The translations under genes and the position numbers were made by a program. From Stratiolaelaps scimitus (lineage: Eukaryota; Arthropoda; Arachnida; Mesostigmata; Laelapidae), in NCBI GenBank assembly GCA_019614645.1, contig JABWDB010000004.1:10602001-10666000 (forward strand): 64,000 nt of DNA, written 5' to 3'. Below are positions 27,359 to 37,491 of this stretch, piece after piece. How positions within the stretch are numbered: position 1 is the first letter of the stretch; the number at the start of each line of letters is the position of its first letter. The notes beneath the pieces are model-generated. The model searched no databases. It had not been told where the DNA came from and was given only the letters and a program-made list of their open reading frames with translations.

Positions 27359-28389
27359 CTGAATTGTTTATCGAATTTGGGCCAGACGGCGTTGACATTA
27401 GCAGGTGTGGTTCCACCTCTTTGTTTTCATCTACGGGCAGTATTACTATGCGCCACTTAAAACCAGGCCTTGCCACGCTAGATGGGTTTCTCCCAGCTAT
27501 CTTGTAGAATGATCTGAGAGTACGTCCTGATTACGTCGATAATCTACAAACGTTATGGAATCGAAGGATCCTCATAATGGATAGAGTATGCTCTAAGAAT
27601 TCCTTGAACAAATTGGTGGCGCATAAACGTAGCGGAAGGCCTTCCTACAAACTGCAGACACAACGCAATAGGACTTCACACTACTTCTAGCACCTGAACG
27701 ATAAAGAAAACAAGAAGTGGCTTGGACCTCCCTTCTTTGAATGACAACCTTTATTTTCGCCCCCGCCCGAACTTCCTGTCGTTCCCTGGGGTTCTTCACC
27801 ATGTCCGCACATGTCCGGCGTTCTCGTAAGATCATTTCCGTGCCCGGCATGTCCCTTGAGTTTTGGAACACCTCGAGCTCTTCTGCGACCTCAGTATTTT
27901 GGCAGCACTGCTGTAGAAACCACCAGATCATCCTCGACCTTGCCTCCCTCTGGAGGCAGAAAAGGGGACTTCTCTGGTGGCCCATCTCCGGGACTTCCTT
28001 CTCCATCATGCCGACTTCAAGGACACGATATCCCTCACCCGCGGTTCAGTGTGCTCCTTTAGTCGTTATGGCTTCCACAGACCCCCGCTATAGACTCCCC
28101 CGTCCCCCAGTCGACGTGCCCCTGGCGCGTGTGGGAACTGCACCCCGAACTCCTCGAACAGGCTTTCGTCTGGGTCCGCCCCTCTTCCCACCACCACTCG
28201 CCTTATGACCCTTGGTGTGAGTATCGACTGCTCCGTCCCACCAGTCTCTGGATCAATGGGAATGGCCACTCCCTCCTACTGAGCTGGATCCATTTTGACG
28301 GATTTCTCTGGCCATGGCATCGTCCCGCCCCCCATCTTGCTCTGCCTCCGAGCAGGTGCAACAACCGATTCTCGCAACCTTTTTTTGAG

Positions 28390-28650
28390 AGAAGGAAATT
28401 TATTTCAAATGCACGGACCCAACCAGAGACCTTCCAATCCCCATACAATATTGTGAAACGGACGCTTTCGCAGAACGGGTCGAAGCTGTCAAGTCAAAGC
28501 TCTCTCCACGTACCTATCTTCGCTGTGGAAGTACTAAAAACAGCATACAACTGGATGTCTATCGTCAAGCATTTCTGCATTGTATCTTGGGCAATATGAG
28601 TTCGCCTGTGTCTGTTGTGAAATTTTACAATAATCGAGCACTATCTTCGC
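28390..28650. repeat. Interspersed 0.2-kb sequence, copy 1 of 4
   Basis: A segment including GTGAAACGG...CTTTCGCAGAACGGG and ending GAAATTTTACAATAATCGAG recurs at about 34235-34870, 43930-44096 and (more diverged) 46205-46450. It flanks the cysteine-rich gene blocks. It may be an element end or simply part of the duplicated unit. Confidence 0.65.
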
Positions 28651-28699
28651 TTACATAAGCCGCACGGAAACATTTGGTTTGTAACATTTGATGGTCGGC

Positions 28700-29295
28700 T
28701 GAAAAATACTACGGTTGTGAAACCTAGGCCAATAATACTGCCTGAGATCCTTATATACGAGGTGCCTACTAGAGAAATACAATCTGATACTATGGCTAGG
28801 ATATGCTTTTAAGGCAATCCCCTAGAGAATCCTTGCTTATTGGCTACCTATTTTTCGCGTGATCGAGTTGTATGAATGCCTCTACTAACAACTATCCATA
28901 GCGTAAGTGACTAAGTCTGCTGCTTGGCCTGTATATTCTCTATGTTGAACTTCTAATTGTATTTTCAAATAAGTTACCGATTTGGTCCGGTATTCTGTCG
29001 GTAAGCAATATGCCCTCTTAACACAGCCTCTAATGATAGATAGTGGTTATCTATACATGTATGTGTCCTGAACACGACACATGCCTGTAGATGTCGTTTT
29101 TAGAAAACCCTAAGACCTGACAAAGCCGGACCCGGCATCTCTATATAAAATGCTGGATAATTGGTATTATTCATCAATTTATAATATACGTAACGGCATG
29201 CGCTGAACTTTATTACTGGCATTTGCTTTTTGGTGAAACCTCTGAGATAAGCAACGGCTCTGCCAGTCGGAGTCACCGAACGGCCAGTCTCAAGG
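28700..29295. repeat. Duplicated block C, copy 1 (partner about 40595-41340)
   Basis: Sequence from TCCTTATATACGAGGTGCC onward, including the 3' flank of gene C and its AATAAA (minus strand, 29209-29214), is matched at 40628-41340. The partner copy stops within a few bases of where the gene C coding exon would begin. Confidence 0.75.
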
Positions 29296-30235
29296 CTAGA
29301 GGGGACATCCCAGTTTCTCACGAATACATGTTGAATTATATTCTAGGCTCAAGCAGGGACAGTCTCCAAGAAGGCAGTGAATTATACCGAGGCATGGCCC
29401 GGGGCACTCCTTGAGAATCTGCAGAAACTCAGCAGTACCTGTACCGAATCATATTGAGATGAAACAAATATATTTGTTAATAGATATCCGCACACGATTT
29501 GATCATTTATTTATTGATACAAGTAACCGCCACAGAGAAAATATAAAAAGAAGTTCACAAGCCGACACGTAGTGACATTCTGCTTAGGAAATAATGGCCA
29601 CAACAACCTTCACCAGAAACAGTATGGGTTTTATCAGTTCCGTAAATAAAACACAATTTAAATTCAATCATCAGTTTGAAAGAATGACTAATTTATCTCA
29701 AATCTGCCATTACATAGCTGCATGATCCCTCATCTTTTTTTTTTTTTTTTTTTTTAGAGCTGACCCTCAGCTGTTCCCCTATCTGACAGGCCTCAGCTCT
29801 TAACCTTATAGGTATTACTATGAGGACCTGTCGGGGCCACCTTTGCTTATTCTCTTCCTTACTCGTACCTAGATCCCTCATCTGTCATAAATGATGTCAT
29901 TTATATGTTTATATATCTCCACTCCGAGGCTAGCTGAGTCTTTGACTTCTGCGAGCTATACGTCCATAGTCATATATAAATTGTATGTATATAGACGACT
30001 TGGAACATGTATAAGACCTGGTTGTCTGTGGATATACTGGCCTGTACGTGAGTTCATCTAGATGACTGTTTTTTTATTACAATAGTTATTTGTTTCAAGA
30101 TTTAGTAAACTACTCAAGTAGCGGTCCAACTAAAAATTGGGGTTGGTTACCTGGCGACATCGTTGGCTCCGTTGTCGTTGAGAACGTTAGGCCGAAAAGG
30201 TAGACAACAGTGAAACCGAATATACGAAGCTGCAT
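29296..30235 (-). CDS. Secreted seven-cysteine protein C (closest to class-B evasin spacing)
   Basis: Two exons: 30235-30151 (ATG, 85 nt, donor GTAACC) and 29438-29296 (TAG), with a phase-1 intron of 712 bp. The product is 75 aa, with a signal peptide starting MQLRIFGFTVVYLFGL, then a TTTEPTMSPGTAEFL stretch nearly the same as in A1/A2. The mature cysteines are C-x3-C-x5-C-x4-C-x-C-x8-C-x6-C with NST before cysteine 6. Of the five genes this one is nearest the class-B evasin pattern as I recall it (C-x3-C-x6-C-x3-C-x-C-x10-C), but it has a seventh cysteine. The minus-strand AATAAA at 29209-29214 is a good poly(A) signal about 80 bp past the stop. The acceptor pyrimidine tract is weak. A recent retroposon (29736-29871) sits in the intron. 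Confidence 0.72.
29736..29871 (-). mobile_element. Short retroposon with poly(A) tail and perfect 12-bp target duplication
   Basis: GATCCCTCATCT at 29724-29735 is repeated exactly at 29872-29883. Between them, on the minus strand, is about 115 bp of sequence ending in a run of about 20 A (the plus-strand T run). This is a 5'-truncated LINE or SINE 3' end inserted in the intron of gene C. The exact duplication and long tail indicate recent insertion. The body matches 6036-6120. Confidence 0.85.
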
Positions 30236-30356
30236 AGCGACAGAAGGTAACGAGGTAGGACAACACTTGAAACAACACTAACGCGATCTCCTGTAGGTCT
30301 AAGGGTGCTTACTGTGTCGGACCTCCACGCAACTAAACAACAGAGATCTGCAACGT

Positions 30357-30372
30357 CCTGCGCAGCTGCAGG
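30357..30372 (-). promoter_or_regulatory. Conserved upstream element of gene C
   Basis: Same 16-bp CCTGCGCAGCTGCAGG as upstream of A1 and A2, here about 122 bp before the start codon, followed further upstream by GTTGACGTCAGCAGGTG. Confidence 0.4.
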
Positions 30373-30974
30373 CCCAGATGTTTACGTAAGTTCCAACCAG
30401 ATGGCGTTGACGTCAGCAGGTGCTGATTCCACTGTTCGTTCTCATCTCCAAGAAAAATAAATTGTGTTTTCTATTATTTTTCTCTTTCTGACACAACAGC
30501 TGCGTCACGTCAAATAGTTAATGGCCCCCACCATGGACAAACTATCATCTGCGAACAACTCGAACAGATCGGACGATTTGGAATCGTCATATGTTAAAGC
30601 ACATCGCCTTTTTTGGCAGGTTCAAACCCAGTCCATGATAGCGCTGACCAAGTCACAATAGAACACCTCGCTGGTAAATGCAGAGGAAAGTAACAGAAGC
30701 TGATGGTTTGAGAAAGCCGCCTTCCTCAAACTCCGTTGCACACTGCTCGTTATAGTTGGTGCGATATCAATATACAAAATATGATTATTTTGTCAATGAC
30801 TATGACGCTATCACTCGGTCTCAATCGCCTGCCATATCATGTTCGTATATAATTGAACGTTGATTAAATATTATTGTATCTATCGTTAACCCGAGCAAAG
30901 CCACGTCTCGGCCCAAAGGGCCAGATATAATAGCTAGTAATACCGTTTCCGCCGAAGGATTACCTATTACTGTT

Positions 30975-32710
30975 CTTATTTTGTACCAAGAAACGAATAC
31001 GGTGTAACTCGCACCTACAGTTTGGACACAAAGCAACCTATCCATGAAAAAATTGTTTATGCCTAAAATGGTCATGAAGCTGTCATTGAGACGAGAGTAG
31101 TTATTCCTCTTACTGTGATCAAGTACTGTTAGTCTACATACTTATTTGCGAATCGTTGATTATGTATATCCTCATATAAAAATAAATTTTCATTGCAACG
31201 AGTTCTCCGATTACCGTATTGAGCAGAAGCCGAACTGGCTATCTGTGTACGAAAACATTTACTAGTAAGTATACATACTTACTTAATATGCAAATATGTC
31301 AGCCAGGACGGCTAAATCATCATTAGACGCTATCACTCTGTCTCAATCGCTAAATACAACTAAGCCGTAATCGATACTAGTCCGATTGCTACTTTACCAT
31401 GGCAATATTTTTTATTAAACAAGGGACTTCCACTTAAAGGGTAGTATACAAAACACAGGGCGGTACGTGATTGAATTATGTTTATTCGAAGACATCACAT
31501 CATCGCTCAAAGAGGCGACCTCTCAAAACGTAGATTGCTGGTTGTCGCAGTCTATCAGCGGCCTTTAGTCGCGGTGCATCCCAGCGCTTCTTTCACACAT
31601 GCTGTAAGGTCACAGCATCGCAACGGTACAGCGCATTTATTGGACATGCAGATTTCCAGGCATTTCTTGATAGCTTCGTCTAGAGCGGGATCTGTGTAAA
31701 TCGCATTAAAATCATACATGATACGTTTGATGTTATCGCACACATATACACACAAATCAGGTAAAAAGCCTTAGTGCATAAGTGTATGGTCGAGCAAATC
31801 TTCAGCGCGACTTTTAAGGGATAGTGCACAAAACGGCCAACATTTATTTAATAGTCATTATTATTCTGATTATTTTACAATACAATCGATTTCTTTGCCC
31901 AGGTTTATCATTAGTGACGAAACTGTTGATGCAAGACCTAACACAAAATATCCAAAACCATGCAGGATATGTCAAACAAACTTGTAGGTATATTATTACA
32001 CGAATGTAAATGTATGCGAGTCAACTAAGGTAACTGTGAAACTCATTTTTGCAAAATATACAAAATATCCGCGACATACATTTCACATGTTTTATGTCAA
32101 ATGGGATAAAGTTTATATGAAAAATAATTTAGACCATGCTACTTACCAGACGGCGTTGTACTTTGACCGAGAACTGAGAATACTAAACCAAATAAACAAA
32201 GAATTGTCAGGCGGTAGCTGCGGGTCGACATTGTTCAAATTGTTTGCGTAACAAGAGGAGATGAACCAATTGTCAGTGTGCAGTTTGAGTCCAACGCAAC
32301 TTGTGGCCTGAAAGTCTGATCTAGGACTTCTGCTTTTGCTAACTGCTCGCTGGCTGGCCAGACCTGGAAAGTGAACATCATGACGACCAGGTGGCGTTAC
32401 AGCAGATGCCCATTTCAGTCCTGTCATCATCTTGAGTGAGGGAGACGCAGATTCTGTGACAATCTCTTGTATATTCTCGATCCTATTTGCTTCCTAAATC
32501 AACAAAGTGGCGGGTATTACCACTATAGGTTAGTAGTAACATAGCATTTAATTAACTGGACCTATAGAACAGGCAGCAAAACCACAATATATCGATGCCA
32601 ATGGGCATCTCGGGTACTCGATCTCATCTCGACATATTGGTAACTTAACTAAATGATGTCCCGATTTCTCTAATGCTATATTTTCCGGCTCGTTTCTTAT
32701 CAAACTTTCA
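30975..32710. repeat. Duplicated block B, copy 1 (partner 44105-46200)
   Basis: The block is collinear with 44105-46200 across gene B1 and its flanks. Copy 2 has about 190 extra bases near 44368-44553 and further small indels. It shares the ATTTTCCGGCTCGTTT phrase at its far end (32685 / 46175). Confidence 0.85.
31555..32231 (-). CDS. Secreted seven-cysteine protein B1
   Basis: Two exons: 32231-32147 (ATG, 85 nt, donor GTAAGT) and 31691-31555 (TGA, acceptor TTTACACAG), with a phase-1 intron of 455 bp. The product is 73 aa: a signal peptide starting MSTRSYRLTILCLFGL, a QSTTPSDPAL start of the mature chain, and cysteines C-x3-C-x4-C-x5-CC-x4-C-x6-C. The end ACVKEALGC parallels TCVREELGC of the A genes. 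With the same exon-1 length and intron phase, this makes B a sister subfamily, although cysteines 4 and 5 are adjacent rather than C-x-C and there is no NST site. The minus-strand AATAAA at 31481-31486 is about 70 bp past the stop. Secretion is clear; the target is unknown. Confidence 0.75.
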
Positions 32711-33169
32711 AATTCTCTTTAGAAGCAGGACACCACCAGAGACGTTCCAATCTTCATAAAAGTGGGCCGATCCAGTTGCAAGGTTGAGGTGGATGACCTG
32801 CTAAAACCATTCTTTGCTGAGAGTTTATTTCTTCCCCAGATTTGGCACGTTTATTACCTCGATCTCTAGCGAAAGTGTGAAACTGCTCCAGCTAGTGGTC
32901 TTTGTGCTTCCCTGTTGGGGTCCTGTCCGGGGACGCTCGGTCGCCAAATCTAGCTAACGGCGAAGCGGCTCTCTGAGACTCACTCGGGGCCTTCTGTCTT
33001 TCTCCTTACTCTCCTTTAGCTTAATGATCCCCCATCTAGTCTGTGATCTCCCTCCAGGCCGCCCTTGATTTGATCACGAGTGTACCACGAGTTCTCTGAC
33101 TAGTTTTCCCTGGACCTCTCTCGAGCCCCTAACACTGGCTGGTGCTGATGACACACATCGGGTTACCGT

Positions 33170-33735
33170 GTGCTTAACATCGTCCACCTCGCCAGAGTCG
33201 CACAGCACACGAGCGTCTTTCCGATCGTAACCATGTAGGTCTGGAACTGCCCGTGGCCCGTCAGTACCTGCAACGTCTGGTATCAGGCTTTTGGTCCAAC
33301 ACCCTTCGTCACTCCGTTCTCGCCGTGACTATCGCCGCCAGGACATCTGGGTAGGCGAGAAGCCCCACGCACTCCGGCATATCGGTTTTGCTGAACTCCA
33401 TCATAGGCAAGGTTCCAGGGTACGTGCTCCAGAATCGAATCCTGGGGGACGCCGACAGTGACCTCGTGCTCCAGGCCCCCTTCTCGCAGACCTCGCCCTC
33501 GAAGTTACGAAGACAGAATCCGTCGAATCCGAGGCTATTCGTCGAGGTTATTCGCTTTCGCTCCAGCGCCCTCACAATTATTCCGCAGTTAGCCGCGTCC
33601 AGCAGGACGAGGAGAACAGACTCCCGTATCCTTCGGGTTTTCCCAGATTCCTTCCTGGCTCGCCCCATGACTTGACGCAGGGCGTCCAGTCGCTCTTTCC
33701 GGAAGCCGCACTGCGCGTCTGACATCGACTCTTTC
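33170..33735 (-). pseudogene. Decayed R1-like LINE ORF2 fragment
   Basis: Minus-strand frames contain SDAQCGFRKER...DALRQVMGRARKES and VLLVLLDAAN (RT motif region before and at motif A). Further along come AYPDVLA (relic of YADD) and then LTGHGQFQTYMVTIG and CDSGEVDDVKHTV, the C-terminal R1-type CCHC region. The order is right, but frames shift and stops intervene, with parts of the RT missing. It differs from the intact element at 34972-40537 (GFRKRRSTQTALES, LGGHGCFAKYL), so it is a second lineage. More of it, perhaps the ORF1 start, may extend to about 34170. Confidence 0.72.
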
Positions 33736-34234
33736 TTTTCTATTTTTGGCCAGCTTCTCCATTATCGCCGTCATCTTTAGATTACTTGGGTTAGCTAAAG
33801 GGGTCAGGACCCAAACCCGGCCTCGCAGCTCCCACAAGGAGTCGTCCATCGTCGCGTATTCGGCCTTATTCTGTCTCGCATCGGCCCCGTCTTTGCTTGA
33901 GACGTCCGCGGCCTCTTCGCCCTGTCCATGAACTCCATGCCCCTTGAGGTCTGCCTCTTTAGTTTGGGCTAGGCTTTCCCCGCGGGTTGGGTCTTCTCGC
34001 GCTGCACCGAAGTCGCGCTAGCAGCGGCACAAGGCGTCTCCTCGCAATCGTCGGTGCAAGGGGGATACCCCGCTCGTCGTCGCTGGAGTCATCCATGGCC
34101 CCACCGGCGTGATCCTCCACCCTGTTCGAGCGGCAACAAACAACAGCGCCACCAGGGCGAGAAACCAAAAACAGAAACTACAACGAGAAATGCAACAACC
34201 CCAAGTCACTACCTTTTTTTTAGAAAAGGCATTT

Positions 34235-34870
34235 TTTTCAAACACGCGGACACCACCAGAGACATTCCAATCTCCATAAAAGTGGGTGCAGGGCGGACGT
34301 GGATGACAAAGCTCTTCTGCCTGCTAAAACCAATCCCCTGCTAAGAGTCTATCTTATCTCTACATTTTTCTACTTTTTTTTTTTTTTTTAAAGAAGAAAT
34401 TTTCCACTTACATTATCTACCTATGTAGTATTATTTGTACTATAATATTATTATTATAATCATAGCTGACTGTCCAGTTAGGTGCCTTGCTGGCTGAAGA
34501 TACCTGTTCATACGATGCCCAATGCTACGGAGATGCCAGAAGAAAAGGTCGTTGCGTTTATCTTGGATAGCCTATAAGATGAAACGGGAACAACATTTCG
34601 CTGAAAAAATATACATTTGTGAAGCTTGGCAGGAAAATGCTAGCTTTGTACACATCATAGCACACAACATGTGAAACGGAAGCTTTCGCAGAACGGGCCG
34701 AAGTTGTCTCCTCGTACATATCTTCGCTGTCGAAGTACTAAAAGTAGCATAAAACAGGATGTCTATCATCAAGCATTTCTACGATGTATCTTGACCAATA
34801 TGAGTTCGCCTGTTTCTGTTGTGAAATTTTACAATAATCGAGCACTATCTTTGGTTTCATAAGAAGGCAC
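34235..34870. repeat. Interspersed sequence, copy 2 (partner of 28390-28650)
   Basis: Two parts match the block upstream of gene A: CCAGAGACATTCCAATCTCC near 34255, and GAAACGG(A)AGCTTTCGCAGAACGGG to GAAATTTTACAATAATCGAG near 34670-34845. The parts are separated by a T-run (34373-34390) and unique sequence. This shows that the site hit by the R1 element was itself a copy of the duplicated unit. Confidence 0.6.
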
Positions 34871-34957
34871 GCCAGCCAACCCTGAATCATGGTCATCTAT
34901 TTCAATGGCAGTGCCTGGGACTACTGCTGGGCATCTAAACGCCAAACAAACGCACCC

Positions 34958-34971
34958 AGACCACGATGCTT
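34958..34971. repeat. Target-site duplication, 5' copy
   Basis: AGACCACGATGCTT here is repeated exactly at 40538-40551, immediately after the poly(A) of the R1-clade element. Confidence 0.9.
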
Positions 34972-35166
34972 GATTTCTCCGGGCTGGCACGTCGTGGATT
35001 ATCGGGATCTGGTGAACGATTACGGATCCCCCCCTGCTCCACCGACGGGCACCAGGATCGACTTTGTACGACCTAGTCTACTCTCTTCCCCTGATACCCC
35101 CTCTGCAGCCCATCCAAGAGGCCGGGTGAGAAAAGGGAGGCCTAGGCCGAAGGCCGGGCCGTTGAG

Positions 35167-37491
35167 ATGAGCGACAAAAGTTGTAGAGAAGGAGCCGGCG
35201 GCGGCGGCGTCGACGACGGCGGCGGAAGCATCAGCAACCCATTCGCCCGAAGCGGCGGCGGGGTGCAGCGGTTACCGGTACAACAGCAAACCGGGAGCTC
35301 GAGCGCGGCTGAAAACCTAGCCCGCCCGGGCGAAGCGATTGACACGGACACCACCCCAATGGAGGGGAGGCATATCGGCGGTGAAGGAGAGAGTAAGGCA
35401 CCTGAGAAGAGGAAGCTCGAGCTGTCGCCGGCGTCGAAGCAGATGGAGCCGGAGGGCGTCAAACTCAGGACAGGAAGTGGAAGGAAGTGGCTAGACCACC
35501 TCAAGATACTGGTTAGAGGTAAAAACATCACGGAGCTCCCGACCCCAGAGTGGCCGGAAGAACTGCTCGAAATTGAGGAGTATGAAGATGGTAGGGAGGC
35601 CATCGAAACCTGGTCTAAGGTACTGAAGGCATGCTGCAAAAGGTACACACACACCAGCCTGGAGATCAAGATTGCGACGGAAGAACTGATGAAGGTTGTC
35701 ATCACAACCAAGAGACTAGAGAAAGAGCGCGATTCTACGAGGGAGGACGAAGCTAAGGCCAGGACCGAATCACAGGAATCGAGACTGAGAGGAATCATCG
35801 CGCACCTCGAGATGGAAAACGCGGAGCTCCGGGCTCGGGGACCGTCGCCGACAGAGGCAGTCACCTGCCAACGATGCCAGGAAGAAGTCGGTAAGGAAGT
35901 CGCCGAGGCACGGCGAAAGGCTGAAACCATCGCCCGGCTGGACACGGGCATAGAGACAGCAGTGACTGAGGCAAGCATCATGAAGGTCATCCGGAACGAG
36001 TGGCCGGAGGAGATGTTCGCTAGGGCCGGGTTAACGAACAAAAGCGTCCTTGAACCGAGGGAGACGCGAGCCCTACTCATTCAGGAGGGCTCGGATAAAG
36101 ACGCGGCACTGCTGACGCGCTTGGCCGCCGCCTTCCCCTCGGCCCCGGCCGCGGCTAGCCTCCCGGCTGGGAGGGTGGCGGTCCTACGCAGCCAGGACGC
36201 GTTTGAAATAATCGGGGAGAACGAGGAGGCATCGGCTGCTGGACCTCCGCCCGCCTCCAGAGCGCTGATAATAGGAATGTCTCCGCGAGACGACACCGCG
36301 CCTGAGAACTTCGTCAGACTTTTGCGGAGGATCATGGCGGCAGGTAAAAGAGAGACGAGGACCGAGAACATGGCAGTCCACATCTCAGAGGAGTACAACA
36401 GCGAACTCGACCGTAAGCTGATCGAGACGCTGTGCAGACAGCTGGGATGCGACGCAGAGCTGTACACCCGGCAGAGCGTCAAAACGACGACCAGGGCGAC
36501 AGGCGACAAGACTGAGAATAAATGGCAGGGGCAGAGTACGCTCTGGATCAAGAAGTTGGAGGGAAAGAGTGCGGCGGAGACTCTGCGCTCCATCAGGGAG
36601 CATATCAACCCTGACGCAGCCGGAGTCCGAATTCTGAATCGGGGTATAACGACGACGAAAGAGGGTGACCTTATCATTAGGGTAAGCGAGTCGAAAGCAG
36701 GCGCAGGGAAATCTTTCGCCGAGGCTATCCGGAATGGAGCAAAGGCGACAGTTGACTGCAAGCAGGGCGTAGGACCCATGCAGTCGGTTGTCCTGCGAGA
36801 CGTCTATGCACTCGCAGATAGAAGAACCATAGAGCAGATAGTGCGGAAGGAACTAGGACTACCGACGGGGATACCCATCCGTACCGAGGAACCGCGAGAA
36901 ACAAGGGGACGATGGCAATGCCTTGTCGGTCTGCCAACCTCTGCGGCGGCCCGCCTCATCGCGAAAGGCAAGATAACGATCTGCGGCCAAACCTCACGCA
37001 CCGAGGAATGGCACCAGCTGCCGGTATGCCACCGCTGTCAGAAACCAGGCCACCAGGCCAAGAACTGCAGTGAAGAACGGCTAGACGGTAAGCGCTGTTA
37101 CAGATGCGGAGACACCGGGCATGTGTCCCGGTGCTGCGAGAAGCCGGACTGGTACTGCCACTCATGTGAAGTGGAGGGACACTCGGCCTACTCCGCCACA
37201 TGCCCGAAAATGGCGGCAAAGCTGAAAGAGCTGCGGGAAGAAGCCAAAGCAAGGAACAGGGAGGCCCTCCGTCGTGCCTCAGAGACCGCAGCAGGGACGG
37301 CTCAAGCGTCACAGTCCGACGGAGCAACTGAGGCAGTGGCAGCACCAGTGGCGGATAAAAACCGTGGGGGAAAGAAGAGGGCGACTGTAGACAAGGATGG
37401 ATTCACCACGCCACGAGTGTCGGCTCGCTGCCCAAGCAATGACGGCAGCGAAAGTGGCGGGGTCCCCCTCCCTCACCCTAAAAATGATTAA
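35167..37491 (+). CDS. R1-clade ORF1 protein (gag-like, three CCHC zinc knuckles)
   Basis: The 774-aa nucleic-acid-binding protein is expected to form the ribonucleoprotein with element RNA. The first 90 residues are Gly/Ser/Pro-rich and probably disordered. A charged helical segment with coiled-coil character lies at about residues 170-225. The C-terminal third has three knuckles: CHRCQKPGHQAKNC (about 621-634), CYRCGDTGHVSRCC (about 644-657) and CHSCEVEGHSAYSATC (about 664-679, with x6 before the last Cys instead of x4). The tail is Ala/Lys-rich. The start is the first ATG after the 5' end of the element. The stop overlaps the ORF2 start. Long antisense frames across it are composition artefacts. 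Confidence 0.92.
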   Translation: MSDKSCREGAGGGGVDDGGGSISNPFARSGGGVQRLPVQQQTGSSSAAENLARPGEAIDTDTTPMEGRHIGGEGESKAPEKRKLELSPASKQMEPEGVKLRTGSGRKWLDHLKILVRGKNITELPTPEWPEELLEIEEYEDGREAIETWSKVLKACCKRYTHTSLEIKIATEELMKVVITTKRLEKERDSTREDEAKARTESQESRLRGIIAHLEMENAELRARGPSPTEAVTCQRCQEEVGKEVAEARRKAETIARLDTGIETAVTEASIMKVIRNEWPEEMFARAGLTNKSVLEPRETRALLIQEGSDKDAALLTRLAAAFPSAPAAASLPAGRVAVLRSQDAFEIIGENEEASAAGPPPASRALIIGMSPRDDTAPENFVRLLRRIMAAGKRETRTENMAVHISEEYNSELDRKLIETLCRQLGCDAELYTRQSVKTTTRATGDKTENKWQGQSTLWIKKLEGKSAAETLRSIREHINPDAAGVRILNRGITTTKEGDLIIRVSESKAGAGKSFAEAIRNGAKATVDCKQGVGPMQSVVLRDVYALADRRTIEQIVRKELGLPTGIPIRTEEPRETRGRWQCLVGLPTSAAARLIAKGKITICGQTSRTEEWHQLPVCHRCQKPGHQAKNCSEERLDGKRCYRCGDTGHVSRCCEKPDWYCHSCEVEGHSAYSATCPKMAAKLKELREEAKARNREALRRASETAAGTAQASQSDGATEAVAAPVADKNRGGKKRATVDKDGFTTPRVSARCPSNDGSESGGVPLPHPKND

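Larger units (their letters stand above)
25863..28556. repeat. Duplicated block A, copy 1 (partner 41936-44096)
   Basis: The block is collinear with 41936-44096 with mostly scattered substitutions. It spans the 3' flank, both exons and about 1.3 kb of upstream sequence of gene A1. Copy 1 carries about 520 extra bases inside the A-gene intron (roughly 26600-27130). The upstream part, about 27720-28380, has stop-interrupted frames on the minus strand and an A/T-run end near 28379, so it may itself be an old transposon fragment. Confidence 0.85.

Noticed and set aside
27593..28269. Overlapping frames upstream of gene A1 (and 43357-43929 near A2)
   Set aside because: Frames differ between the copies and contain stops or shifts; probably decayed repeat DNA rather than genes.
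35142..36779. Antisense frames of 312 and 232 codons across LINE ORF1
   Set aside because: They are shadows of a GC-rich coding region; no domains, and the sense frame is clearly the gag-like ORF1.
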